Below, one piece after another: positions 1 to 8,668 of a stretch of 36,425 bases of DNA. This stretch comes from an uncultured Granulosicoccus sp. (GTDB lineage Bacteria > Pseudomonadota > Gammaproteobacteria > Granulosicoccales > Granulosicoccaceae), in the NCBI GenBank assembly GCA_937991945.1, contig CALKLO010000128.1:1-36425 (forward strand), written 5' to 3'. Made by a program: the position numbers and the translations under genes. The notes beneath the pieces are model-generated. The model was given only the letters and a program-made list of their open reading frames with translations. It was not told where the DNA came from and ran no database searches. The stretch's first letter is position 1, and each line of letters starts with the position of its first letter.

Positions 1-27
1 AAGGTAGCAAGGATAGCTGCCCCCTAA

Positions 28-47
28 ATTACAAAAGGAATTGTAAT
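28..47 (+). promoter_or_regulatory. Inverted repeat enclosing the intI ribosome binding site
   Basis: Perfect 7-base arms ATTACAA (28-34) and TTGTAAT (41-47) are separated by AAGGAA (35-40). The loop is the Shine-Dalgarno sequence, and the right arm runs into the ATG at 46. In mRNA this could form a weak A/U hairpin around the ribosome binding site; in DNA it could be an operator. The dyad is directly visible, but its function is inferred. No CTG-N10-CAG LexA box is present in the 45 bases available upstream of the gene. Confidence 0.5.
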
Positions 48-1002
48 GAACAGCCCCTTCCTAGAGAGCATTCGTGCTGCTTGCAGTCTTCGCGGCTACA
101 GTTTTGAAACTGAAAAAACGTATATTTATTGGACAAAGCAATTTATCTATTTCAATGATAAAAAGCATCCGAAAAACTGCAACCATATCGAAGTCACGGC
201 GTTCTTAACGCACTTAGCACAAGACAGGCTAGTCACGGCAAACACCCAAAAGGTCGCTCTAAACGCGCTGGTGTTTGTGTATCGCCATGTACTGCAAAAC
301 GAGCTAGGCGAGATGGGTTTTAAATTGGCAACTAAGCAACGTCAACTTCCTATCGTACTCAACGTAGCTGATGTAAAGCTCATTTTGGACACGCTAGAAG
401 GACGTGACAAATTGATATTCGAATTACTCTACGGTAGCGGCTTACGCATTGGAGAATGCTTATCGTTGCGTATCAAGGATATAGACACTAGTAGACTTTC
501 GCTAACCATTGTTAATGGCAAGGGGAACAAAGATAGGCAAACACTGCTGAGCCCCAACCTAATACCTAAGCTTAAGGATTTCATGCGCAAGGCTGTTGAA
601 GTGCAGCGCGAGGACGCCGATAGAGGTATTGGCGTTGCAGTCGATGTTGCGCTATCTAAGAAATACCCCAGTGCTAGTACCAGTCCGGCATGGGCTTTTT
701 TATTTCCAGCGTCCCAATGGACAGCACATCCCCGCACTGGCGAAGTATGCCGTTTCCACTTAGATGCTTCTGTACCCAGGCGCGTACTCCAAAGGGCTGT
801 GAAAAAATGTGGTCTTCGTGACAAGCGAGTCAACTGTCATACATTTCGTCATTCATTTGCGACTCACCTTCTGAGCACCGGTACCGATATACGAACGCTG
901 CAAGAACTGTTAGGCCACAATGATGTCAAAACGACTCAGATTTACACTCATCTAATCGGTCAACACTACGCTGGCACTGTTAGCCCTCTCGACAAGCTGT
1001 AA
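46..1002 (+). CDS. intI: Integron integrase (tyrosine recombinase, IntI type)
   Basis: A 318-residue site-specific recombinase that would insert and excise gene cassettes at attI and attC sites. The N-terminal SAM-like DNA-binding domain spans about residues 5-90. The catalytic domain carries R134 (GSGLRIGE), H265-x-x-R268 (HTFRH), H291 (LLGH) and nucleophile Y300. Residues about 202-245 (starting ALSKKYP and including HPRTGEVCRFH) match the extra segment that separates integron integrases from XerC/D. The gene looks full-length and intact. The start is supported by AAGGA six bases upstream of the ATG. In the usual integron layout the attI site and cassettes lie upstream of intI on the opposite strand, here beyond the left edge. 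I found no canonical attC core pair in the 300 bases downstream, so an inverted-integrase layout is not supported. Best read as a sedentary chromosomal integron integrase. Confidence 0.93.
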   Translation: MNSPFLESIRAACSLRGYSFETEKTYIYWTKQFIYFNDKKHPKNCNHIEVTAFLTHLAQDRLVTANTQKVALNALVFVYRHVLQNELGEMGFKLATKQRQLPIVLNVADVKLILDTLEGRDKLIFELLYGSGLRIGECLSLRIKDIDTSRLSLTIVNGKGNKDRQTLLSPNLIPKLKDFMRKAVEVQREDADRGIGVAVDVALSKKYPSASTSPAWAFLFPASQWTAHPRTGEVCRFHLDASVPRRVLQRAVKKCGLRDKRVNCHTFRHSFATHLLSTGTDIRTLQELLGHNDVKTTQIYTHLIGQHYAGTVSPLDKL

Positions 1003-1299
1003 ATGCAACTGTAGCGACACCCACAAGCCAAGATCAGGAATAGCACCACCAGAAGGCACTATTCTTTATCGTGGCCTGTGCAACAGTAGATCCGAGTTGC
1101 AGTTGACAACGAAACCTACAGTCGTAGAAGTCAAAATTCCTGTGGTTACAAATACCTACAACAGAATTCTGTGTTCTGAAATTTGGGGGTTATTAACCAT
1201 ATGGTTTAAGTGGCATACTGAAAGGGTTGCAACCCTCTATTGCCATTGGGAGCAAAAACACGCCCCCACAGACTCTATTCAATTGACTCACATGCCATT
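1003..1299. other. Intergenic region with short palindromes
   Basis: About 300 bases between intI and the mechanosensitive channel gene with no supportable gene. It contains an inverted repeat TGCAAC/GTTGCA (1079-1084 and 1096-1101) and two perfect palindromes: AACCATATGGTT (1195-1206) and AGGGTTGCAACCCT (1223-1236). The two palindrome centres are 29 bases apart. The palindromes could be operators for the downstream gene, but no promoter can be called with confidence. A 68-codon reading frame starting TTG at 1097 has no family resemblance or ribosome binding site and is not annotated. Confidence 0.5.
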
Positions 1300-3645
1300 A
1301 TGAAAAGTGACGATTTCCAGTCCCTCAAATTCATTCGTCTAGCCAGCCTTTTGAGAACATTCGCGCTCGTACTAGCTCTGTTGTTGACCAACGGCCTAAC
1401 GGCGGCTCACGCTCAAACATCTCTACTGGATTTAACATCAGCCAATACTAGCTCTGAGGCCGATATAGCGGACTCCCCACAGTCTCCAAAAGAAATACGC
1501 GCTCTGGTATCACAGCTATTTGATGAAGAGGTACGCGCTCTTCTGCTCGACGGCTTAGATGCGGTCGCACTAGAGGACGCTGAAAAACCTGAAAACTCCA
1601 ATGCCGTGATCTCAAGCGCTTTTGCGTTTCTAAAATTCTGGGGTGTCAGCGTTTTCACGTCATCAACTGATGCCATTATTAAAGTACCCGTAATGCTTGC
1701 CACACAGGCACAAAGCATCAAGCAATTTTTTTCGCATCGAGGTACATCAGACACTTTAAATTTATTGGGACTATTTATAACGGCAATAATTCTAGGCTTA
1801 ATGGTCGAATGGCTAGTTCGTAAGTTCACGAGTAGATGGGAACGTGTCATTGAAAACCCTGACGACACTAGCTCCTTCAAGGATTCTTTTCGCGTACTTA
1901 GTAGGCGACTTTTTCTAGAATACGCAGGGCTAATTGCATTTACTATCGTCGCCACCACGGTGCTTGCACAAATAGCAGCACCGGCAGACAGGGAATTTTT
2001 CTCGTTCGTTCTTTTTAACGTCATTGTTGGCCCTCGTGTCCTAATGGCACTGGTGCGTTTCCTCATTGCGCCCAATCGACCTGATCTGCGCTTAGTCCAC
2101 ACCGATGACACAACAGCGAGTTTCATTTACAAACATGCATGGGGTCTGTACGTACTAATCGGCATTGCCGGGACCATTATCCGCTTCAATGCATTGAATG
2201 GATTTCCGCCAGGCACTATCCGCATCGCATTTTGGGCCTCCCTGTCTGTTAATGCCTATGTCATCTTCATTGCTTGGCATTCAAAAGAAGGCTTAAAACA
2301 AATGCTTATGGGCAAGGACAGCGATGTTACCCCTACCGAGAAAAAAATAGCTAACTTATACCCTTACTTAATAATCGCTTTGTCAGTTTTATTGTGGCTA
2401 ATTGTTGAGCTGATTATCAGCATCGGATCCATTCATTTGCTGGGAGGCCGACCGCACATCGTCACATTGACAATCTTCCTTTTTGTACCAGCAATGGACA
2501 CGCTCATTCGAGCAGTAGTTGGACACATGACGCCCCCCATGGAAGGCGAAGGCATTATTGCCACACGAGCCTACTACTCGAGCAAACGCAGCTACTTACG
2601 CATTGGCCGGGTGCTTGTCTTCGGCCTACTCGTCCTGATCGTTATGGATGTTTGGCAAATACAATTACACAATGTGGCATCTGGTGCGGTCGGGGCGACC
2701 GTTGCATCTAACTTCATCCGCTTACTCATGATTCTGTCAGTGGGGTATTTGTTTTGGGAAATTGTCAGCTTGCTAATAAACCGCAAACTAGCCGCTGAAG
2801 ACACAGCAGCTGGGTTGGACTTAACCAGTGAAGAACCGGGTGGCGGCGAAGGTGGTGGCGTTGGCTCTTCAAGACTCTCAACCATACTTCCACTGCTACG
2901 GTTTACATTGCAATTTTTAGTCATCACCATGACCGTGCTTATTGGTCTGAGCAATATTGGTATCAATGTGACGCCACTGCTGGCGGGAGCCGGCGTAATA
3001 GGAATTGCCGTAGGTTTTGGTTCGCAAAAATTAGTGGGAGACGTCGTGTCCGGTTTATTCTTCCTTATCGATGATGCGTTCCGTGCAGGCGAATACATCT
3101 CCATAGAGGGCACTGTGGGCACCGTCGAAAAAATATCACTACGCTCTATGCAGCTCAGACACCATAGAGGTGCTGTGCACACCATCCCCTATGGCGAAAT
3201 TCCTAAACTGACTAATTTTTCGCGTGACTGGGTGATGATGAAACTAAAATTCACTGTCCCCTTTAATACCGACATTAAAAAAGTCAAAAATCTGTTTAAG
3301 AAAATTGGTGCCGATGTTGTCGACTTACCTCAATTTTCAGATGATTTACTACAACCGTTTAAATTCCAAGGCGTTCTACAGGTAAACGATGTCGGTCTCG
3401 TCGTTGGCGGAAAATTTATGGCCAAGCCTGGCACTCAATTCATGATGAGAAAGGAACTTTATGTGCGCATTCAAAGAGCATTTGACGAAAATGGCATTCA
3501 GTTCGCTCGCAAAGAAGTCAGGGTTAAACTAGACGGCGAGGAGCAAGCAGAGCTAAGCCCCAGTCAAAAGAGAACTATTGCAGGTGCTGCAGCCTCTGAG
3601 ACCGATGAAGAATTAGAAGCCGCTCCGCCTAAAGATGATAGATAG
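1300..3645 (+). CDS. Large MscS-family mechanosensitive ion channel
   Basis: A 781-residue inner-membrane channel predicted to release solutes on hypo-osmotic shock. I start it at ATG 1300 because that gives a clean signal peptide ending AHA before QTSLL. An upstream in-frame TTG at 1240 would add 20 unlikely residues. Neither start has a clear ribosome binding site. Then come an extracytoplasmic segment (about residues 40-130), a series of membrane helices, and a Gly-rich linker near residue 515. The MscS core spans about 530-640, with the pore-helix pattern GAGVIGIAVGFGSQ and the beta-domain motif IPYGEI, followed by the cytoplasmic alpha/beta domain. The acidic C-terminal tail is probably disordered. 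Length and extra helices resemble the large MscK/MscM-like members rather than the 286-residue MscS. It converges with the HAD phosphatase gene. Confidence 0.85.
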   Translation: MKSDDFQSLKFIRLASLLRTFALVLALLLTNGLTAAHAQTSLLDLTSANTSSEADIADSPQSPKEIRALVSQLFDEEVRALLLDGLDAVALEDAEKPENSNAVISSAFAFLKFWGVSVFTSSTDAIIKVPVMLATQAQSIKQFFSHRGTSDTLNLLGLFITAIILGLMVEWLVRKFTSRWERVIENPDDTSSFKDSFRVLSRRLFLEYAGLIAFTIVATTVLAQIAAPADREFFSFVLFNVIVGPRVLMALVRFLIAPNRPDLRLVHTDDTTASFIYKHAWGLYVLIGIAGTIIRFNALNGFPPGTIRIAFWASLSVNAYVIFIAWHSKEGLKQMLMGKDSDVTPTEKKIANLYPYLIIALSVLLWLIVELIISIGSIHLLGGRPHIVTLTIFLFVPAMDTLIRAVVGHMTPPMEGEGIIATRAYYSSKRSYLRIGRVLVFGLLVLIVMDVWQIQLHNVASGAVGATVASNFIRLLMILSVGYLFWEIVSLLINRKLAAEDTAAGLDLTSEEPGGGEGGGVGSSRLSTILPLLRFTLQFLVITMTVLIGLSNIGINVTPLLAGAGVIGIAVGFGSQKLVGDVVSGLFFLIDDAFRAGEYISIEGTVGTVEKISLRSMQLRHHRGAVHTIPYGEIPKLTNFSRDWVMMKLKFTVPFNTDIKKVKNLFKKIGADVVDLPQFSDDLLQPFKFQGVLQVNDVGLVVGGKFMAKPGTQFMMRKELYVRIQRAFDENGIQFARKEVRVKLDGEEQAELSPSQKRTIAGAAASETDEELEAAPPKDDR

Positions 3646-3662
3646 CCGTGTTGCTCACACGG
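3646..3662. terminator. Small stem-loop between convergent genes
   Basis: Six-base perfect arms CCGTGT (3646-3651) and ACACGG (3657-3662) with a five-base loop start directly after the stop codon of the channel gene. Only 21 bases then remain before the end of the convergent phosphatase gene. No T tract follows on either strand, so it is a weak candidate for a shared terminator. Confidence 0.35.
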
Positions 3663-3683
3663 TACTCGGCGTTGTTCAAAACC

Positions 3684-4304
3684 TCAACCTCGATTAGCCA
3701 CTATCTTTGCAACCAAGTCGTCCACCACTGTACCACCGGCATGTTTGTCAGTTAGCTGAACACCTTGCATGCCGAAGGCAATGGCAGCTTCTATGTTCTC
3801 TGCCATGTCGTCGACAAAAACGCAGCTCTCAGGAGTGAGCGAAAACGTATCGCAAAGACATTGATAAATTGCTTCATCAGGCTTTATTAAACCCACATCA
3901 CAGGACACCAAAACACCTTCGCAAGCATCCCAGCAATCGAAGGTTTTTTGTAAATACTCCCAAGCATGGCTCTGCATGTTTGACAATATGTAGATAGGCA
4001 CGCCTGCAGCTTTTGCCTTGTGCATCGCGGTCATGGTGTTCGGTAGTGCTAATAACGATGTACATAGGTTTGCGTATATCTGCGCAATGCCTTCAGGGTC
4101 AAGATCAGTTCTGGCCTGGGCTCGAACAATGGCATCGTCAACACTCAGCTGTCCACGATCCAGTGCCAACCAGTCGGGGTTTCCGACGGTGACTTTAAGT
4201 GCAGCTTGTTGCTCTTCAGCCGATTCAAACGCGCTGGCTACCAATCCATCGGGGTTCCAGTCGCAAATGACATTACCGATGTCCAAAATTAGGTTGTTGA
4301 GCAT
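3684..4304 (-). CDS. HAD-superfamily phosphatase, YihX-like
   Basis: About 206 residues. The HAD motifs are all visible: motif I LDIGNVI with nucleophile D8 (numbering from ATG 4304), motif II ILSNMQ, the conserved lysine in GLIKPDEAIY, and motif IV VFVDDMAENI. The second aspartate of motif I (DxD) is replaced by glycine (DIG), as in the YihX / haloacid dehalogenase-like subgroup. A sugar-phosphate phosphatase such as glucose-1-phosphatase is the closest named relative I recognise, but the substrate is not established. The start is uncertain: ATG 4304 begins like YihX (ML then the first strand), while GTG 4316 adds MPPP. Neither has a good ribosome binding site. It is divergent from dnaE2, with about 110 bases between them. 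Confidence 0.82.
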   Translation of the reverse strand: MLNNLILDIGNVICDWNPDGLVASAFESAEEQQAALKVTVGNPDWLALDRGQLSVDDAIVRAQARTDLDPEGIAQIYANLCTSLLALPNTMTAMHKAKAAGVPIYILSNMQSHAWEYLQKTFDCWDACEGVLVSCDVGLIKPDEAIYQCLCDTFSLTPESCVFVDDMAENIEAAIAFGMQGVQLTDKHAGGTVVDDLVAKIVANRG

Positions 4305-4390
4305 GGGAGGCGGCACCGTTCACGAAAATTAAAGCATAGCCTGATAGCTGTCAAATATGTAGCCATATCTCACGTTTTGATAGCTTGAGC

Positions 4391-4420
4391 TTGACGATCG
4401 GCACAATAGCTGTATTTAAT
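4391..4420 (+). promoter_or_regulatory. Candidate dnaE2 promoter
   Basis: A -35-like TTGACG (4391-4396) is followed by an AT-rich -10 region, read as TATTTA (4413-4418, 16-base spacing) or TTTAAT (4415-4420, 18-base spacing). The LexA box covers the -10 element. A start of transcription near 4426 would fall almost on the ATG at 4429, implying a leaderless or nearly leaderless mRNA. Confidence 0.45.
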
Positions 4421-4425
4421 ACCAG
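4410..4425 (+). promoter_or_regulatory. LexA box of dnaE2
   Basis: CTGTATTTAATACCAG matches the CTG-N10-CAG consensus of the enterobacterial-type LexA operator, including an AT-rich centre and AG/TA flanks. It overlaps the candidate -10 element and ends three bases before the dnaE2 start codon. dnaE2 is a typical SOS gene, which makes this assignment strong. It implies a gammaproteobacterial/betaproteobacterial type of LexA. Confidence 0.85.
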
Positions 4426-4428
4426 TAT

Positions 4429-7400
4429 ATGGATATACAGCTTTCTAACTCACCCACACTTGCTTACGCCGAGCTTCACTGCGTCTCCAACTTTAGCTTT
4501 CTGCGGGGTGCGTCGCGCCCTGAAGAACTGGTAGACACGGCAGTCAAGCTGGGCTACTCAGCCCTTGCCATTACTGATGAATGCTCTCTGGCAGGCGTTG
4601 TGCGCGCCTACGGACGTATGAAAGAGCTAGCCAGTGACACGCCAGTGGCTCCGGGCAAAATCGATGACAAGGTGATGACGCAATCTGCCTTCAAACTCAT
4701 TATTGGCAGCGAGTTCGCGTTGGAAGAAGGCTTTCGAGTGGTGGCGCTGGTTCGCAACCCTGCCTCTTACGCCAGATTGTGCCAGCTGATCACCACGGCT
4801 CGCCGAGGTGCCGATAAGGGCAGTTACCACATGACCTCCAGCATGCTGGAAAACGCAGGGCTAGACGATTGTTGCCTTCTGTTGGTGCCTCCCTACTTGC
4901 CCAGTCATCGAAAAACACTGGAGCACTGGTTCTCTTGGTTCAAGACACTCGGCCCTTACACCTACTTGGCTCTTGAGCTGCACTACGGTAGCTATGATCA
5001 AAAACACACGGCCTGGCTAATTGATACCGCCAAACGTCACGGCATCACACTGGTGGCCGCAGGCGACGTACATATGCATGAGCGTAAACGTCGCGCCTTA
5101 CAAGACATCCTGACCTGCATCAAAAACAACTGTTCACTCGATACCGCTGGCCGTTTATTGTTTCAAAATGGCGAGCACTATTTACGCGGTGTTCAAGCCT
5201 TGTGTTCTATCTACCCTGAGCAAACCTTACAAAATGCTGCAGGCGTTGCCGCCTTGTGTCACTTTGACCTGGGTGAGCTGGATTACCAATACCCCCGTGA
5301 AGTTGTACCTGCAGAGTTCAGCTCTTCAGAGTATTTACGCCAGCTCACCATGGACGGTGCTAAATGGCGTTGGCCTGAAGGTCATAGCAATGATGTTCAA
5401 CAGCAACTTGAACATGAACTCACGCTCATCAGCTACATGAAGTACGAATCCTATTTTCTGACAGTGCACGACATCGTAAGCTTTGCTCGCGGCCAAGGCA
5501 TTCTGTGTCAAGGACGTGGCTCAGCAGCAAACTCTGCCGTTTGTTTTTGCTTAGGTATCACCGAGGTAGACCCCTCTCGTACACGCATGTTGTTTGAACG
5601 CTTCATCTCTAAAGAGCGTGACGAGCCACCTGATATCGATGTTGATTTCGAGCATGAACGCCGCGAGGAAGTCATTCAATACATCTATGCCAAGTATGGA
5701 CGCCACCGCGCAGCATTAGCGGCCACGGTGATTACTTATCGCAAGCGTAGCGCTATTCGTGATTTGGGCAAGGCCATTGGTTTATCCGAAGACCAAATAG
5801 AAGCCTTATCAAAATCATTGGCATGGTGGGATGGCACAAGCATGATTGATGAACGCCTAGAAGAGATGGGCTTTGATCCTGAAAGCCCATTAATCAAGCG
5901 ATTTACGTGGCTATTGCAGCAACTACTAGGCTTCCCTCGTCATTTGTCACAACATGTCGGTGGCTTTGTTATCTCCGATAGAGACCTCTCAACATTGGTG
6001 CCGGTTGAAAACGCTGCCATGCCTAACCGAACCATCATTCAATGGGATAAGGACGACCTTGAAGAACTCGGCTTGTTAAAGGTCGATGTACTGGCGTTGG
6101 GTATGCTCACAGCTATTGCAAAGTGCTTTACCTTAATTGAACGCTACCGTGGTGTACGCCACTCTATGGCCACTATCCCCGGTGATGACACGCCAACCTA
6201 CGACATGATTTGCCGCGCTGATACCATCGGGGTTTTTCAAATCGAGTCGCGAGCACAGATGTCCATGCTCCCACGGCTGCGCCCTCGCAATTACTACGAC
6301 TTAGTCATTGAGGTCTCTATTGTCAGACCCGGGCCTATTCAAGGCGGCATGGTTAACCCCTACCTTAAGCGCCGTCAAGGGCTAGAGCCTGTCACCTACC
6401 CCAACGCTGACTTAGAAAATGTACTCAAGCGCACACTCGGTGTTCCTGTGTTTCAAGAACAGGTTATGGAAATAGCCATGGTGGCGGCTGGCTTCACTGC
6501 AGGGCAAGCTGATGAGTTACGTCGCTCTATGGCCGCTTGGCGTCGTGGAGGGCAAGTCACGCTGTTTCACGACCGTGTGGTGGGCGGTATGTTGAAAAAA
6601 GGCTACGACAAGGAATTTGCCGAAGCCATCTTCCGGCAAATAGAAGGCTTTGGCGAGTACGGTTTCCCAGAATCGCATGCCGCAAGCTTTGCGCTACTGG
6701 TGTATGTCTCGTGTTGGCTTAAATGCCATGAACCTGCAGCGTTTCTGTGCGCCATGCTTAATAGCCAACCGCTAGGTTTCTACGACCCATCTGATCTAAC
6801 TCAAGACGCCAGACGTCATGGCGTGCTGGTACTACCGGTCGATATCAACGAAAGCGAATGGGATCACACCTTAGTTAAACCTGACGATGTCAGTGCTGCC
6901 ACAGACATCCCGCCCCCTTTGGGCACACAGGTACAAAACACCACCACCCCACTTCCCCAAGGTGCCGTGCGGCTCGGATTAAGACTGGTATCTAAACTCT
7001 CGGTAACCGGTGCGAACCGTTTGTTACACGCACGAGCCAATGCTCACTTTACCAGTGCCGCTGATTTAGTACGCCGAAGCGGCATTAATCAAAGTGACCA
7101 ACAAGCACTCGCCATTGCCGGTGCTTTAGAAAATATCAGTGGCGATAGACATCAAGCGCAATGGGATTTACTCGGCGTTGAAGCCCTGCCCGAACTCCTT
7201 GCCGATGCGTCAGCCAATGAACCTGCTTTGCCGCTACCCACACCCACCGATGGAGAGAATACTGTCGCTGACTATATGAGCCTAGGGCTGACACTCAACC
7301 AGCACCCTTTGTCTTTACTGCGTGAGAGGCTCAAACAACAACGCATTATGGATTCACTCAGCTGGGCGGCAGTGCCTCATGGTCGTATGATTAGACTGGC

Positions 7401-7665
7401 AGGTATTGTCAAAGTACGTCAACGCCCTGGCAGCGCTAATGGCGTGGTCTTCCTAACCATTGAAGATGAAGGCGGCCCCATGAACGTTATCGTATGGAGT
7501 CAGGTGGTTGAGCAATTCAGAAAAGAAGTCTTAACCGCCAAAATGGTATCGGTTTATGGCTTAACGCAACGCGAGCAAGGTGTTGTACATCTAGTGGCTC
7601 GAAAAATAGAAGACTTAACGTGGATGCTGGGTGAGCTCAATACACAGTCGCGTAATTTTCATTAA
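4429..7665 (+). CDS. dnaE2: Error-prone DNA polymerase III alpha subunit DnaE2 (ImuC)
   Basis: A 1078-residue C-family polymerase for damage-induced translesion synthesis. The N-terminal PHP domain begins YAELHCVSNFSFLRGAS, which lacks the second histidine and the aspartate of the metal-binding HxH...D pattern, so PHP nuclease activity is unlikely. The polymerase active site is PDIDVDF with D402 and D404; a third acidic residue sits in LLKVDVLALGM. The motif QGRGSAANSAVC is also present. The C-terminus has the helix-hairpin region and an OB-fold (about 960-1060, GVVFLTIEDEGGP). ATG 4429 is the only reasonable start and has no ribosome binding site, with the LexA box immediately upstream. The usual partners imuA and imuB are not in the window; the downstream neighbour is convergent. 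Length and order fit DnaE2 rather than replicative DnaE. Confidence 0.95.
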   Translation: MDIQLSNSPTLAYAELHCVSNFSFLRGASRPEELVDTAVKLGYSALAITDECSLAGVVRAYGRMKELASDTPVAPGKIDDKVMTQSAFKLIIGSEFALEEGFRVVALVRNPASYARLCQLITTARRGADKGSYHMTSSMLENAGLDDCCLLLVPPYLPSHRKTLEHWFSWFKTLGPYTYLALELHYGSYDQKHTAWLIDTAKRHGITLVAAGDVHMHERKRRALQDILTCIKNNCSLDTAGRLLFQNGEHYLRGVQALCSIYPEQTLQNAAGVAALCHFDLGELDYQYPREVVPAEFSSSEYLRQLTMDGAKWRWPEGHSNDVQQQLEHELTLISYMKYESYFLTVHDIVSFARGQGILCQGRGSAANSAVCFCLGITEVDPSRTRMLFERFISKERDEPPDIDVDFEHERREEVIQYIYAKYGRHRAALAATVITYRKRSAIRDLGKAIGLSEDQIEALSKSLAWWDGTSMIDERLEEMGFDPESPLIKRFTWLLQQLLGFPRHLSQHVGGFVISDRDLSTLVPVENAAMPNRTIIQWDKDDLEELGLLKVDVLALGMLTAIAKCFTLIERYRGVRHSMATIPGDDTPTYDMICRADTIGVFQIESRAQMSMLPRLRPRNYYDLVIEVSIVRPGPIQGGMVNPYLKRRQGLEPVTYPNADLENVLKRTLGVPVFQEQVMEIAMVAAGFTAGQADELRRSMAAWRRGGQVTLFHDRVVGGMLKKGYDKEFAEAIFRQIEGFGEYGFPESHAASFALLVYVSCWLKCHEPAAFLCAMLNSQPLGFYDPSDLTQDARRHGVLVLPVDINESEWDHTLVKPDDVSAATDIPPPLGTQVQNTTTPLPQGAVRLGLRLVSKLSVTGANRLLHARANAHFTSAADLVRRSGINQSDQQALAIAGALENISGDRHQAQWDLLGVEALPELLADASANEPALPLPTPTDGENTVADYMSLGLTLNQHPLSLLRERLKQQRIMDSLSWAAVPHGRMIRLAGIVKVRQRPGSANGVVFLTIEDEGGPMNVIVWSQVVEQFRKEVLTAKMVSVYGLTQREQGVVHLVARKIEDLTWMLGELNTQSRNFH

Positions 7666-7678
7666 CCTGTTACAGCGA

Positions 7679-8668
7679 CTAACTAAGCTGTGCAAAACCC
7701 GGCCATGCAGCTGCGGCTTGAGAGATCATTGCCATTTCATCGTCGTCCAATTCCACGGAACCTGCCAAGGCATTGGCTGCCGCTTGTTCAACATCACGCG
7801 TGCCTACCAACACATGACTGACACCTGGCTGTTCTAGCGTCCATGCCAGCACGAGCTGCTCAACGGTGTCCCCCCTATCGCGGGCTAATGCTTTAACCGG
7901 CGCCAACACCGCTTGAATAGCGTCTAAAACAGCAGGTGAGAAGCGCGGGTTTCCAATACGTAAATCACCTTCTGCAAATTGCCGGCGACTGTCTATCTGG
8001 CCGCTTAACAAACCTTGGGCGATAGGTGAGTAACACAAAAAGCCTATATCTTGCTCTTCGCATAGGGGTAAGTTAGCGTCATCTTGCTCTCTGTCGAGCA
8101 GACTGTAACGCTCTTGGTCCGTTGCTAATGAACCCAGTTTGGCAGCCGCCGCGAGCTGCTCAGGTGACTCATTACACAAACCCCAAGCTCGAATAAGCCC
8201 CTCTGCTTTTAACGCCTCAAAGGTATCCACCACTGATTCAATATCGGTTGCAGGGTCTGGCCAATGCGTTTGATACAAGTCGATGTAGTCTGTGCCCAGC
8301 CGTGCAAGGCTTTGCTCAATCTCCCACCGAATAGACGTTGGCTCAAGCGTTCTGAAAATACGTTTCCCCTCACTCTCAGCATGTAAGGTAGAGGTTTCTA
8401 TATCCCAACGTAAACCACATTTTGTCGCAACAATGATGTCTTCTCGAGGGCGTCCTTCTATCGCTTTACCGACTATTTCTTCTGAGAGTCCAAAGCCATA
8501 GACCGCGGCTGTATCGATTAAATCTACACCCGCATCTAATGATGCTCTGACAGCTTCAACTGAGGCTTGTGCATCAGAGCCACCCCATTTCCACCCACCG
8601 ATTGCCCAAGCACCAAACGCCACAACGGAGGCCTGCATGCCATTGGATCCTAACAATCTCTTTTTCAT
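7679..8668 (-). CDS. Aldo/keto reductase
   Basis: A 329-residue NADPH-dependent oxidoreductase of the AKR TIM-barrel family. The catalytic tetrad is visible as D52 (DTAAVYG), Y57, K83 (VATKCG) and H135 (YQTHWPD). The C-terminal cofactor loop has VLVGTRDVEQ. The substrate cannot be told from sequence; it resembles general carbonyl or sugar aldehyde reductases. Its ATG overlaps the stop codon of the upstream amidohydrolase gene in a TAATG junction (8666-8670), implying translational coupling. It is the last gene of the run of minus-strand genes starting at frcB. Only 13 bases separate its end from dnaE2, and no terminator hairpin is visible there. Confidence 0.9.
   Translation of the reverse strand: MKKRLLGSNGMQASVVAFGAWAIGGWKWGGSDAQASVEAVRASLDAGVDLIDTAAVYGFGLSEEIVGKAIEGRPREDIIVATKCGLRWDIETSTLHAESEGKRIFRTLEPTSIRWEIEQSLARLGTDYIDLYQTHWPDPATDIESVVDTFEALKAEGLIRAWGLCNESPEQLAAAAKLGSLATDQERYSLLDREQDDANLPLCEEQDIGFLCYSPIAQGLLSGQIDSRRQFAEGDLRIGNPRFSPAVLDAIQAVLAPVKALARDRGDTVEQLVLAWTLEQPGVSHVLVGTRDVEQAAANALAGSVELDDDEMAMISQAAAAWPGFAQLS

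Noticed and set aside
1097..1303. Possible 68-codon gene, perhaps a leftover integron cassette, after intI
   Set aside because: TTG start without ribosome binding site, no recognisable family, and no attC core pair around it.
1413..2126. 237-codon open frame antisense to the mechanosensitive channel gene
   Set aside because: Low-complexity Ser/Arg/Thr-rich translation with no domain; it is the mirror of a well-supported membrane protein and has no ribosome binding site.
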